Shown piece by piece: positions 1 through 7,309 of a stretch of 57,152 bases of DNA (the stretch's first letter is position 1; every line of letters begins with the position of its first letter). The stretch spans positions 1 through 57,152 of the forward strand of contig CAKOIM010000006.1 of the NCBI GenBank assembly GCA_934086815.1, read 5' to 3'. Source of the DNA: an uncultured Bacilli bacterium. Its GTDB lineage: Bacteria; Bacillota_I; Bacilli_A; RF39; UBA660. A program made the translations under genes and the position numbers. The notes below the pieces were generated by a model. That model made no database searches. It worked only from the letters and a program-made list of their open reading frames with translations, and was not told the DNA's origin.

Positions 1-66
1 CTTTAGCATGATTTGATATACAAAACTATAAAATTTTAAAAATTTCTTAAAAACTATTGATTTTTA

Positions 67-357
67 TTAGCAAGTTTCTATGTCTAAAATATCTGTTATT
101 TTAATTAATTTCCCATCTAAAGTTAAAAGATGAATATTAGTTTTTCCGACCAACTGTGTTTCAATTATTTCATTTGATAAAGTTATTTTAACTTTACTTT
201 TATATACATGATTATTAGATGAAAATATTTCGTTTATTTTTTTATTTATTTCTTTTGGGTTATAAATAATTTCTTTATTACTACTTCGATAAGAATCTTG
301 ATAATTATTCATCTTCTTAGTAATGGGGTTTGCAAAAACATTAGGTAATTTATTCAT
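67..357 (-). CDS. Hypothetical protein, 96 aa
   Basis: I do not recognise a family. The N-terminal half is polar and probably disordered. The C-terminal half (about residues 52-96) alternates hydrophobic and polar residues (KVKITLSNEIIETQLVG and following), as expected for a small beta-barrel of Sm/SH3 type; that fold is a guess. There is no signal peptide or membrane segment. An AAGGGA ribosome site lies 8 nt before the ATG and supports this start. The gene is divergent from the SEDS gene at 418. Confidence 0.6.
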   Translation of the reverse strand: MNKLPNVFANPITKKMNNYQDSYRSSNKEIIYNPKEINKKINEIFSSNNHVYKSKVKITLSNEIIETQLVGKTNIHLLTLDGKLIKITDILDIETC

Positions 358-417
358 TTTTCACGTCCCTTCTCTATATTTTATGATAAATTATAAATTA
401 TTTACCATACTAAATAT

Positions 418-1500
418 ATGAATGCTATTAAAAAGATTTTAAATAATAAACTTTTATTTTATATTCCCTTAATAATAATTATGATTATTAGTTTTTTAAA
501 TATGCAAAATGCTAAGTTATTAAGTTCTTTATATAAGTATAATTTAATAAAACAAATTCTTTGGTATTTACTTGGATTTATTATTCTTTTTATTGGGAAA
601 AAAATAAATATTAATGCTATTTTAAAATACTCAGTATTTTTATATATATTATCTAATATTTTACTTTTATTAGTTTTATTCATCGGTAAAGATATTAACG
701 GTGCTAAAGCTTGGTTTTCTATAGGGCCTATATCTTTTCAACCTAGTGAAATAGGAAAAATAACATTAACTCTACTTCTATGTAAAATTCTAAGTCAAAG
801 AAACATTAAAAATATAAAAGATGAAATTAAATTTATAATAACTATTTTAATTTTTACATTCATACCTTCTATACTAGTATTTTTAGAACCTGATACAGGC
901 GCTATAATTTATTATTTATTAATTGCTTTTACTGTATTAATATTAGCTAAAATACATAAGTTTTGGTTTATAATATTATTTTTATGCCTATTATTAGGAC
1001 TTGGATCATTTATAGTGTTATATTTGTTTAATCAAGATTTACTAATTAATTTAATTGGGACAAGTTTTTTTTACCGAGTCGAAAGAATAATAACTTTTAA
1101 AACAAGTAATAGTTACCAGTTAAATAATGCCATAATTGCCATGGGGGCATCATCCCTTTTAGGAAGTGGTTTAAATAATGTATCAATTTATATACCGGAA
1201 GCTCCGACAGATTTTATTTTTGCTTTTACAATAAGTAATTTTGGTATTATCGCAGGTTTTATAGTTTTACTTTCTTATCTTTTAATTGATATTTATCTTA
1301 TTAATAAATTTTTTTCTTCTAAAAAGACGATTGAAAAGTATATTTTACTGAACTTCATTGTAATATTTTTATTTGGTCAATTAGTTAATATTTCTATGAA
1401 TTTAGGTCTTTTACCTATTATTGGCATACCTCTTCCTTTTTTAAGTTATGGAGGTTCGACATTAATAATTTATTTTATATTTCTAGCCATAGTCCTCTAA
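418..1500 (+). CDS. SEDS-family glycosyltransferase (RodA/FtsW/SpoVE type)
   Basis: Multipass membrane protein of 360 aa in the SEDS family, which polymerises lipid II into glycan strands together with a class B PBP. Family signatures are in order: FQPSEIGK (107-114), PEAPTDFIFAF (260-270, whose TD holds the presumed catalytic Asp) and GIPLPFLSYGGS (336-347). About ten hydrophobic helices are visible. The length is slightly short for FtsW/RodA (about 380-400), with a clipped C-terminus. No strong ribosome site precedes the ATG. No partner PBP is adjacent, so RodA, FtsW and SpoVE cannot be separated from the sequence alone. Confidence 0.9.
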   Translation: MNAIKKILNNKLLFYIPLIIIMIISFLNMQNAKLLSSLYKYNLIKQILWYLLGFIILFIGKKININAILKYSVFLYILSNILLLLVLFIGKDINGAKAWFSIGPISFQPSEIGKITLTLLLCKILSQRNIKNIKDEIKFIITILIFTFIPSILVFLEPDTGAIIYYLLIAFTVLILAKIHKFWFIILFLCLLLGLGSFIVLYLFNQDLLINLIGTSFFYRVERIITFKTSNSYQLNNAIIAMGASSLLGSGLNNVSIYIPEAPTDFIFAFTISNFGIIAGFIVLLSYLLIDIYLINKFFSSKKTIEKYILLNFIVIFLFGQLVNISMNLGLLPIIGIPLPFLSYGGSTLIIYFIFLAIVL

Positions 1501-1502
1501 AG

Positions 1503-1524
1503 AAAAAAAAGTCATTAGATGACT
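1503..1524 (-). terminator. Terminator of the 1524-1733 gene
   Basis: AGTCAT-CTA-ATGACT hairpin (read on the minus strand) followed by eight T. It overlaps the stop codon of the minus-strand gene and faces the end of the SEDS gene, so it may serve both. Confidence 0.6.
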
Positions 1525-1733
1525 TAATAATAATATACATGAGGCACTGGTTGATAATAACTATATGAACTTTGATAATATGGCATTCCAGAAGATGGAT
1601 AATAACCTCCTCTTGGCGGTGCTACATTATAAATTGGTCTTGGTCTAGTTAAACCAACCGCGGCACCACCTGCTAAACCTCCAAGTAAAAACGGTACAAC
1701 AAATTGACGATCTGACCCATAATAATTATACAT
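1524..1733 (-). CDS. Small Gly/Tyr/Pro-rich protein, possibly spore-associated
   Basis: About 69 aa. A short hydrophobic Gly/Ala stretch (FVVPFLLGGLAGGAAVG) is followed by a Pro/Tyr/Gly-rich tail ending in several Tyr. The composition resembles small spore-coat or exosporium proteins of Bacilli, but I cannot name a family. An in-frame ATG lies at 1742, but the AGGA ribosome site directly abuts it; the next ATG (1733) has a normal 9-nt spacing, so I chose that one. The spore role is inferred only from composition and from spore genes elsewhere in the window. Confidence 0.55.
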   Translation of the reverse strand: MYNYYGSDRQFVVPFLLGGLAGGAAVGLTRPRPIYNVAPPRGGYYPSSGMPYYQSSYSYYQPVPHVYYY

Positions 1734-1783
1734 AGAATTCATTCCTTTCTTTTATAATCTATGTTTACTATTAAAATTAATCA

Positions 1784-2032
1784 TTACTTTAACCTATATA
1801 TATAATCTTCTTTTCTTTCTAAACATAAGTCTTCTTTTTCTTTTACAAACTGAATAGCAATATCAATTAACTCTAAGTATTCGCCTTTATTGTAATTATT
1901 TAAATCCATTAATTCTCTAATATTTAACCTTTTTTCTTTAAGCAAAAAAAATACAAATTCTAGTTCCAATATTATTTTTTCAATAGTTTGCTTTTTTTCC
2001 ATTTTATTTCGTAGTTTATTATAATCTATCAT
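1784..2032 (-). CDS. Hypothetical protein, 82 aa
   Basis: Small, charged, mostly helical protein with heptad-like Leu/Ile spacing through the middle (EKIILELEFVFFLLKEKRL). There is no signal peptide and no recognised family. A GTGATAAG stretch precedes the ATG. It is divergent from the double-HTH gene at 2134, and the two share a short intergenic region; regulation of one by the other is possible but unsupported. Confidence 0.5.
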   Translation of the reverse strand: MIDYNKLRNKMEKKQTIEKIILELEFVFFLLKEKRLNIRELMDLNNYNKGEYLELIDIAIQFVKEKEDLCLERKEDYIYRLK

Positions 2033-2133
2033 CTTATCACACTCTTTATTGTATTATAACATCATTATTCGTATTTGTCTGTAAAAAACCGTATAAAAAT
2101 AATTTTAATGGGAAAATTAAAATGGTGATATAA

Positions 2134-2577
2134 ATGGACAACTCTAAATTACGCGATTTGCGTGATTATCATAATTTGACACAACAAAATATTGCGGATA
2201 TATTACATGTAAAACAGCAAACGTATGCGGAATGGGAATCAGGTAAAAAAGTTGTTCCCTTAAAACATTTAATAACACTAGCAGTATTTTATGAAGAAAG
2301 CATTGATTATATTTTAGGCTTAAGCAAAAAGAAAAATGATGTATATACTTACATTATAGATAAAAAAGAGATTGGTAAAAAAATAGTGCTTATTAGAAAG
2401 AACAACAATATTTTACAAAAAGATTTAGCAAAGTTTTTAAATACTACACCATCTACTATATGTGCATATGAGAAAGGAAAAACATTAATACTCACAGCAT
2501 TTCTTTATCAAATTTGTAAACGTTATAAATATTCAATTGATTTTATTATTGGAGGAAAGAAAAAAGGACTTAATTAA
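2134..2577 (+). CDS. Transcriptional regulator with two XRE/Cro HTH domains
   Basis: 147 aa made almost entirely of two helix-turn-helix domains of the XRE family. The first spans about residues 5-60 (LTQQNIADILHVKQQTYAEW), the second about 79-138 (LQKDLAKFLNTTPSTICAYE). Each copy ends in the same pattern (SIDYILG and SIDFIIG), which points to internal duplication. There is no sensory domain. The gene overlaps the tyrS 3' end by 8 bp in convergent orientation. Its targets are unknown; the divergent small gene at 1784-2032 is one candidate. Confidence 0.85.
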   Translation: MDNSKLRDLRDYHNLTQQNIADILHVKQQTYAEWESGKKVVPLKHLITLAVFYEESIDYILGLSKKKNDVYTYIIDKKEIGKKIVLIRKNNNILQKDLAKFLNTTPSTICAYEKGKTLILTAFLYQICKRYKYSIDFIIGGKKKGLN

Positions 2578-2585
2578 AAAGTCCT
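2565..2585 (-). terminator. Terminator of the HD-tyrS operon
   Basis: AGGACTT/AAGTCCT hairpin with an AATTAA loop. The minus-strand side continues into a T-rich tract (TTTTTTCTTTCC). It lies inside the convergent overlap of tyrS and the HTH regulator. Confidence 0.65.
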
Positions 2586-3823
2586 AAATAAAAGTTTTTC
2601 TTTCCTTTTTTTAATAGTATTACTTTTTCATCTATGGCATCATTTTTTGTAATTGTTGCTTCAATATCAGTTATTTTCTTATTATTTATACTTATAGCAT
2701 TTCCTGTAATCATTTCTTTAGCTTCTCTTTTACTACTTACTATTTTAGAATTTACAAGTAAATCTATCAATAATATATTTTCTTCTAACTTTATTTGTGG
2801 TACATCTTTTATACTATCAATAATTTCTGTACTACTTAAATTCCATATTTTATCTGTAAATAAAGACTCAGAAATATTTAAAGCTTTTTTATATTCATCT
2901 TCGCCATGTAAAAATGTAATAATTTCTTTAGCTAAAGCTTTTTGAGCTAGTCTTAATTCAGGTTCTTCTTTTAAACTTTTTTCTAAAGCATCTATTTCTT
3001 CCTTACTTAAAAATGTTAACTTCTTTAAGTAATCAATAACTTTTTCATCTTCGGCATTAATAAAGTATTGATATAATTCATATGAACTTGTTTTATTTTT
3101 ATCAAGCCATAAAGCTTCGCCACTTTCACTTTTCCCAAACTTTGTTCCATCTGCTCTTGTAACTAGTGGCACTGTAAAACCATAACATTTTGTATCATTA
3201 CCATGCAATTTTCTTATAAGTTCTAAACCAGAAGTTATATTTCCCCATTGGTCTTGGCCACCAATTTGCATAGTTACTCCATAGTTTTCATAAAGTTTCA
3301 AAAAATCAATAGACTGTAAAATCATATATGAAAATTCTGTATAAGTTATTCCAATATCTAATCTTCTTTTAACAGTATCCTTTGCTAACATATAATTGAC
3401 ATTAAAATGTTTTCCATAATCTCTTAAAAAATCAATAGCATTTACTTTTCCTAACCAATCAGCATTATTAACTATTGTTATTTCATCCCCTAAAATATCA
3501 CTTAACTGTGCTTGAATACTTTTAATATTTTCTGCGACTTTTTCTTTACTAATCATAGGTCTTTCAACATTAGGTTTTGGATCTCCGATTAATCCTGTTG
3601 CACCTCCGGCAATAATAATTGGTTTATGCCCTGCTTCAATTAATCGTTTAGAAGTTGCTATTACCGTACAATAATGACCTATATGAAGCGAATCCCCTGT
3701 TGGGTCTATACCAACATAAAAAGTTAATCCTCCATTATTAATAGCATCTTTTATATCATCGTGAGTATAATCATTTACAAGTCCTCTCCATTTTAAATCT
3801 TCCCATGCACTCATTTTATTCAT
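2570..3823 (-). CDS. tyrS: Tyrosyl-tRNA synthetase
   Basis: Class I aminoacyl-tRNA synthetase that charges tRNA-Tyr. The 417-aa length is normal for the bacterial TyrS family. Signatures are HIGH (47-50), the tyrosine-pocket region with GGQDQWGN (188-195), KFGKS (228-232) and a C-terminal S4-like RNA-binding domain (about 350-410). The start ATG overlaps the stop of the upstream HD gene (ATGA) and has GGAGG ten bases upstream. Both genes lie behind a T-box leader whose acceptor-reading bases (UGGU) match the discriminator A of the tRNA-Tyr found at 30636-30719. Confidence 0.97.
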   Translation of the reverse strand: MNKMSAWEDLKWRGLVNDYTHDDIKDAINNGGLTFYVGIDPTGDSLHIGHYCTVIATSKRLIEAGHKPIIIAGGATGLIGDPKPNVERPMISKEKVAENIKSIQAQLSDILGDEITIVNNADWLGKVNAIDFLRDYGKHFNVNYMLAKDTVKRRLDIGITYTEFSYMILQSIDFLKLYENYGVTMQIGGQDQWGNITSGLELIRKLHGNDTKCYGFTVPLVTRADGTKFGKSESGEALWLDKNKTSSYELYQYFINAEDEKVIDYLKKLTFLSKEEIDALEKSLKEEPELRLAQKALAKEIITFLHGEDEYKKALNISESLFTDKIWNLSSTEIIDSIKDVPQIKLEENILLIDLLVNSKIVSSKREAKEMITGNAISINNKKITDIEATITKNDAIDEKVILLKKGKKNFYLGLFN

Positions 3824-4383
3824 TCTTTAATTTCCTCCTTTTCAAATTCTACATTTATAATTTTTCTACTTGCTAGATAATCACACATATGTACAAAATA
3901 TTGGTATCTATCTTGGGGTATTTCTAAAATCACATCACTATAAGCATTAGTGTTCCATTTTCCCATATGTGTTTTTACTACATGCTTAATAAATTCTACT
4001 TCCTTATCAGTCAATCTAGTTTTATCTTTATTCTTTTCAACAAACTCGGCAATTAAATTAGGATGATCAAACCTTGTATTTGATCCTTCTATAAATCCCT
4101 TTTTAACGCCATCATGAATAAGCAAAGATAAAATCATAACATCTTTTTCTAAACTACTAAAAAGACGATCATATGGTATTATTTGATATAATTCATAAGC
4201 CATTCTAGCAGCAACTTTACTATGTCTTACTAATCCTCCTTCACCGCTTGCAAACTTGGGATGATATTTTCCTGTGGATGAAGCCGGAATTATATAAAAA
4301 TATTCAGGCAAGTTTTCTAATAATATTTTTGCACTTTCTCTTATTCTTTCATCTTTTATGTAATTTAATTCTTTTTGAAACAT
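3820..4383 (-). CDS. HD-domain phosphohydrolase in the tyrS operon
   Basis: 187 aa with the HD metal-phosphohydrolase pattern: H in RHSK (about 54), the HD pair in LLIHDG (about 91-92), further His in DHPN and THMGKW, and a late Asp in MCDYLA. The specific substrate is not recognisable. It is the first gene after the tyrosine T-box and overlaps tyrS by 4 nt, so its expression should follow uncharged tRNA-Tyr. YqeK-type HD enzymes hydrolyse Ap4A, a by-product of aminoacyl-tRNA synthetases, which makes a dinucleotide substrate thinkable, but this is inference. Ribosome site GGAGG precedes the ATG. Confidence 0.8.
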   Translation of the reverse strand: MFQKELNYIKDERIRESAKILLENLPEYFYIIPASSTGKYHPKFASGEGGLVRHSKVAARMAYELYQIIPYDRLFSSLEKDVMILSLLIHDGVKKGFIEGSNTRFDHPNLIAEFVEKNKDKTRLTDKEVEFIKHVVKTHMGKWNTNAYSDVILEIPQDRYQYFVHMCDYLASRKIINVEFEKEEIKE

Positions 4384-4397
4384 AATCCTCCTTAATT

Positions 4398-4530
4398 AAA
4401 AAAAAGCCATAAAACATAAGGACGAACAATAATCCGTGGTACCACCTTATTTTATGACTTATCATACACTTTAAAATTAACGCTTTTAAACGATTCAACT
4501 CCGGAGTCGTAAATTCCTTCTTCGTTGATT
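4398..4530 (-). promoter_or_regulatory. T-box leader (tyrosine type), unusually short
   Basis: On the minus strand the hallmark antiterminator sequence AAGGTGGTACCACGGA is present (around 4430-4446), followed by a terminator arm and an eight-T run just before the HD gene. The whole leader is only about 130 nt. The 5' part folds as a small stem (AACGA/TCGTT) holding a candidate Tyr specifier UAC (4509-4511); I see no room for the long Stem I with AG-bulge and distal loop seen in the serS leader. The UGGU bulge fits a tRNA ending ACCA. Confidence 0.85.
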
Positions 4531-4536
4531 AACGAT

Positions 4537-4565
4537 ATTATATCAAACTAAATTTTTATGCGCAA
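4537..4565 (-). promoter_or_regulatory. Promoter of the T-box/HD/tyrS operon
   Basis: Minus-strand -35 TTGCGC (4560-4565) and -10 TATAAT (4537-4542), separated by exactly 17 bp. The inferred start near 4530 fixes the 5' end of the short T-box leader. Confidence 0.7.
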
Positions 4566-4590
4566 GTTTATTTCATGATTTTATTTATTT

Positions 4591-5262
4591 TTATGTAATT
4601 TGTAATGCTTCAAAATCTGCTATCAACTCATTAATATTTTCATACACACCATTTTTGGCGTCATCTATAATCATTTCAAATAATACAATTTTTGCATATT
4701 CTTTTTTTACTTCATCTACTACTTGTTTATCAAATAAACTTGAAATTTCAAATTTCATTTTTCTTTTAATATTACGACAACTTTCTAAACAAACCATATG
4801 ATTTGAATCAATAAATAGTATTTCAAAAATATTATTATAAATCATAGTGGAAATAACTCTTTTACCATTACTAAATGAAAATTCAAAATACATTCTTTCA
4901 AATTGCTTAATTTGTTCACTTGCCATACCGTATCCATCAATTAATATATTTTCAATTCTATCAATAATTTTGTTATCAGTAAATTTATTATAATGAAGTT
5001 GCTCTTTTACTTCCGGAGAATAAAATCTTTTAGAATCCATTTTTGATATTTCATTTAATGTAGTAAAAAAATCACTAATAGATTTTTTTGAATCAGACTC
5101 TGTTGCATAATAATTATTAAAATCTTTAAAACATATACTCTTACCTTTAAAAAAAGAAAAAGAGAAAACAATTTTTTGCTCAATAACTTTTATTAAAGAT
5201 GATTTTACTAAAGTTTTCCCATTTGCATCATTTACTTTTATCTTATTTTTATTATAAGGCAT
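4591..5262 (-). CDS. Putative toxin partner of the Panacea-domain gene
   Basis: 223 aa with no family I recognise. It begins inside the Panacea-domain gene (11-bp overlap) and has no ribosome site of its own, so translation is probably coupled. It is soluble, Phe/Tyr/Lys-rich and has mixed alpha/beta character; notable segments are the early IVFSFSFFKGKSICFKDFNNYY and the later FERMYFEFSFSNGKRVISTM. There are no transmembrane helices and no HEPN (RX4H), PIN or RelE signature. Known Panacea pairs place the antitoxin first and a variable toxin second, which is exactly this order. The toxin assignment is therefore contextual. Confidence 0.6.
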   Translation of the reverse strand: MPYNKNKIKVNDANGKTLVKSSLIKVIEQKIVFSFSFFKGKSICFKDFNNYYATESDSKKSISDFFTTLNEISKMDSKRFYSPEVKEQLHYNKFTDNKIIDRIENILIDGYGMASEQIKQFERMYFEFSFSNGKRVISTMIYNNIFEILFIDSNHMVCLESCRNIKRKMKFEISSLFDKQVVDEVKKEYAKIVLFEMIIDDAKNGVYENINELIADFEALQIT

Positions 5263-5716
5263 TGTAAAATTTAAATATATCTTTTAATGAAATTTTTTGA
5301 TTAGATGGTTCAAATGAAGATATATTCTTTCTTGCATTAATCCATGGTGTTTCTTGATGAGTCATATATTCTAGTTGATCAGCAGAAAATTTTCCAAATT
5401 TTTCCCAAATATCATCTAAAAAAGATTTCAAATCATCATTTTCAAATACCATTTCATCTTTATTAATCGGAACTTCATTCCAATTATAATCTTTATATTT
5501 TGCATATAATGAAGGGAAAACAGGTCCGTGAATCCATGCTTCTGGAATTTCACTAAATAAAACATTTTCTATTTCATTTTCATTATTATTATATAAAGCA
5601 ATAAACCAAGAGTATGCATAATATACTAATTTTTGAATTTTCTTTGGAGTTAATTCTGATTTTGTTAAAAAGTAATTTGCAATAGTTGAAGACTCTATTT
5701 CTTTATCTTTTATCAT
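5252..5716 (-). CDS. Panacea/SocA-GepA (DUF4065) domain protein, probable antitoxin
   Basis: 154 aa matching the DUF4065 (GepA/SocA, 'Panacea') family: LTPKKIQKLVYYAYSWF near residues 22-38, followed by the typical AWIHGPVFPSLYAKY block (about 60-74) and a C-terminal ETPW motif. Panacea is known as a promiscuous antitoxin domain that neutralises many unrelated toxins. Together with the overlapping downstream gene it forms a two-gene toxin-antitoxin-like operon. Ribosome site GGAGTGAT precedes the ATG. Upstream are two candidate -10 elements, one with a consensus TTGACA -35. Confidence 0.85.
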   Translation of the reverse strand: MIKDKEIESSTIANYFLTKSELTPKKIQKLVYYAYSWFIALYNNNENEIENVLFSEIPEAWIHGPVFPSLYAKYKDYNWNEVPINKDEMVFENDDLKSFLDDIWEKFGKFSADQLEYMTHQETPWINARKNISSFEPSNQKISLKDIFKFYNAL

Positions 5717-5780
5717 AATTCATCACTCCTATTCTAACGATATTATATCACAAACCATTAAAATTTATTAATGTAAAAAT

Positions 5781-5809
5781 ATTCTACTTTATAAATTATT
5801 ATATGTCAA
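5781..5809 (-). promoter_or_regulatory. Promoter upstream of the Panacea operon
   Basis: Minus-strand TTGACA (5804-5809), 17 bp, TAGAAT (5781-5786). A second TATAAT occurs closer to the gene near 5727-5735 with no clear -35. Confidence 0.6.
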
Positions 5810-5822
5810 TAAATATAATAAT

Positions 5823-6464
5823 TTATTTCATAACTTTTGCAAAATTATTATCTATGTCTAGTTTAATTTCTATATTTTTCTTCGTGATAGGATGCTCAAA
5901 ACTTAAATAGTATGCTTGTAAAAACAAAAAATTACCATACTTCTTACCATACTTACTATCCCCCAAAATAGGATGATTAATATGACTTAGTTGTACTCTA
6001 ATTTGATTTTTTCTTCCAGTTTTAATTTCTATATTAAGTAATGAATATTTGTTACTTGCTTTAATTACTTCATAGTCTGTAATTGCTTTTTTACCTGTTT
6101 TACTTACGTATACTTGAAGACTTTTACTTTCTTTTAAATAATGTTCTAATCGCGCCTTTTTATTTTTTACATTACCAACAACAATAGCATAATACTTTCT
6201 AATTACTTTATCCCAATTACTTTGTAAAGCATATTTCACTTTTTCACTTTTGGCAAATATCACTAGTCCCCTAGTTTCTCGATCAAGTCTATGAACAATA
6301 AAAATTTTATTATGAGGATTTTGTCTTTTTACATATTCCCTTACTTCACTATAAAGATTAGCACCAGTTCCATCATTTTTAGAAATCATTAATAAATTAG
6401 CTGGTTTATTTATTATAATTAAATATTTATCTTCGTATAATATTGTTAACTTTTTTCTTTTCAT
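5823..6464 (-). CDS. RluA/RluD-family pseudouridine synthase
   Basis: RNA pseudouridine synthase, converting specific uridines in rRNA or tRNA. The catalytic motif HRLDRETRG is present with Asp at residue 61, and the second family block is GRKNQIRVQLSHINHPILGD. The protein is about 213 aa, short for RluD because there is no N-terminal S4 domain, so it resembles the stand-alone RluA-type catalytic core. The start was set at 6464 because AAGGAG lies four bases upstream; a longer reading frame starting at 6482 has no ribosome site. The target RNA cannot be told from sequence. Confidence 0.88.
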   Translation of the reverse strand: MKRKKLTILYEDKYLIIINKPANLLMISKNDGTGANLYSEVREYVKRQNPHNKIFIVHRLDRETRGLVIFAKSEKVKYALQSNWDKVIRKYYAIVVGNVKNKKARLEHYLKESKSLQVYVSKTGKKAITDYEVIKASNKYSLLNIEIKTGRKNQIRVQLSHINHPILGDSKYGKKYGNFLFLQAYYLSFEHPITKKNIEIKLDIDNNFAKVMK

Positions 6465-6487
6465 ATAACTCCTTATTTGCATATAAA

Positions 6488-6507
6488 AACCTCGTCATAA
6501 CGAGGTT
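6488..6507 (-). terminator. Terminator after tRNA-Ala
   Basis: AACCTCG/CGAGGTT hairpin with a 6-nt loop followed by TTTTT on the minus strand, just downstream of the tRNA 3' end. Confidence 0.75.
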
Positions 6508-6518
6508 AATTTTTCATT

Positions 6519-6596
6519 TGGTGGAGAATGTGGGACTCGAACCCGCGACCCCCACGGTGCAAGCGTGGTGCTCTAAGCCAACTGAGCTAATTCCCC
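6519..6596 (-). tRNA. tRNA-Ala (TGC)
   Basis: Cloverleaf can be folded: acceptor GGGGAAT/ATTCTCC with one G-U pair, anticodon stem CCACG/CGTGG with loop CTTGCAC (anticodon TGC), T-arm with GTTCGAGTC, and an encoded 3' ACCA. It has its own promoter immediately upstream and a terminator immediately downstream, so it is a single-tRNA unit. Confidence 0.96.
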
Positions 6597-6608
6597 AAGA
6601 ACAAGATT

Positions 6609-6637
6609 ATTTTATCATATCAAAATAAAATAATCAA
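6609..6637 (-). promoter_or_regulatory. Promoter of tRNA-Ala
   Basis: Minus-strand TTGATT (6632-6637), 17 bp, TAAAAT (6609-6614), with the inferred start a few bases before the tRNA. The promoter lies within an AT-rich inverted repeat (GATTATTTTAT/ATAAAATAATC) that could also act as a weak terminator after rpoZ. Confidence 0.6.
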
Positions 6638-6646
6638 GGCTTTTTT

Positions 6647-6847
6647 TTAATCTTCTTTAATTTTTATTAATCCTGCTTCTACTTCTTCTAAAGCTCTACC
6701 AATAGGTCTTTTATTTTTATATTCGCTTTCTTTCATTTGATAATGATTTTTTTCAAGCATTTGCTTACTTCTTATCGAAGCAACAGTTACTAATTTGTAT
6801 TTAGAATCTACAACATTTAATAACTTATCAATTGATGGATATAACAT
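6647..6847 (-). CDS. rpoZ: RNA polymerase omega subunit
   Basis: 66 aa, typical of Firmicute RpoZ. The order LYPSID, KYKLVTVASIRSKQM, KRPIGRALEEV and a charged tail matches the omega family, in which the conserved A-x-R-A-R-Q-like helix contacts the beta' subunit. It stabilises RNA polymerase assembly. It stands alone here, followed on the same strand by tRNA-Ala and the pseudouridine synthase, whereas Bacillus has gmk and coaBC next to it. Confidence 0.9.
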   Translation of the reverse strand: MLYPSIDKLLNVVDSKYKLVTVASIRSKQMLEKNHYQMKESEYKNKRPIGRALEEVEAGLIKIKED

Positions 6848-6934
6848 AACTACACTCTCTCTTTCTTGTTTTTATAATACCCAAAAGACTTACTTCTGGC
6901 AAGAAAAACCATATTTTTTTACACAAATTTTACA

Positions 6935-7309
6935 TTAACTTAATACTTTTGCTTCAATTTTATTATCTCTGTTAGTTATTTTTACTTTCAAATTATTTAA
7001 ATCGCTACCTGTATTTCGAGGATCAGTAACTTTACCTTCTTTATCAAATTGCACTGCATTTAAATTAGCTAATTGTTCTACGGTCATGTATATAGAAGCA
7101 TTATCTTTAAATAAAGATTCTGTATTTTGCGCATACATTTTTGCTTGCGTTTCAATTGTATTAATTTTATTTTCATACAATGTTTCTTCATAATTAACAT
7201 TTAAATCCTTAGCTACTATATTAGCAGTTACAAAATAACCTACACTAAATATTGCCAAAACAATTACTAACTCTACTACTCCATATCCTTTATTCATGCT
7301 CTTTTTCAT
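6935..7309 (-). CDS. Lone type IV prepilin-like protein
   Basis: 124 aa with a class III (prepilin) signal: a short basic leader ending MNKG, then YGVVELVIVLAIF, with Glu at mature position +5 and a hydrophobic helix. The rest is a small soluble domain with no family I recognise. Prepilins are cut by a PilD/ComC peptidase and built into a pseudopilus, but no secretion ATPase, peptidase or other pilin is nearby. The frame begins inside the end of the upstream gene (20-bp overlap) with no clear ribosome site, so the start is uncertain (7309 or 7297). Confidence 0.7.
   Translation of the reverse strand: MKKSMNKGYGVVELVIVLAIFSVGYFVTANIVAKDLNVNYEETLYENKINTIETQAKMYAQNTESLFKDNASIYMTVEQLANLNAVQFDKEGKVTDPRNTGSDLNNLKVKITNRDNKIEAKVLS

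Noticed and set aside
2634..2945. Open frame of 103 aa inside tyrS on the opposite strand
   Set aside because: Shadow of the S4-domain end of tyrS; hydrophobic by reverse complement of Lys/Glu-rich codons.
6443..6628. Open frame of 61 aa on the plus strand
   Set aside because: Antisense to the tRNA-Ala gene and the start of the pseudouridine synthase gene; no ribosome site.
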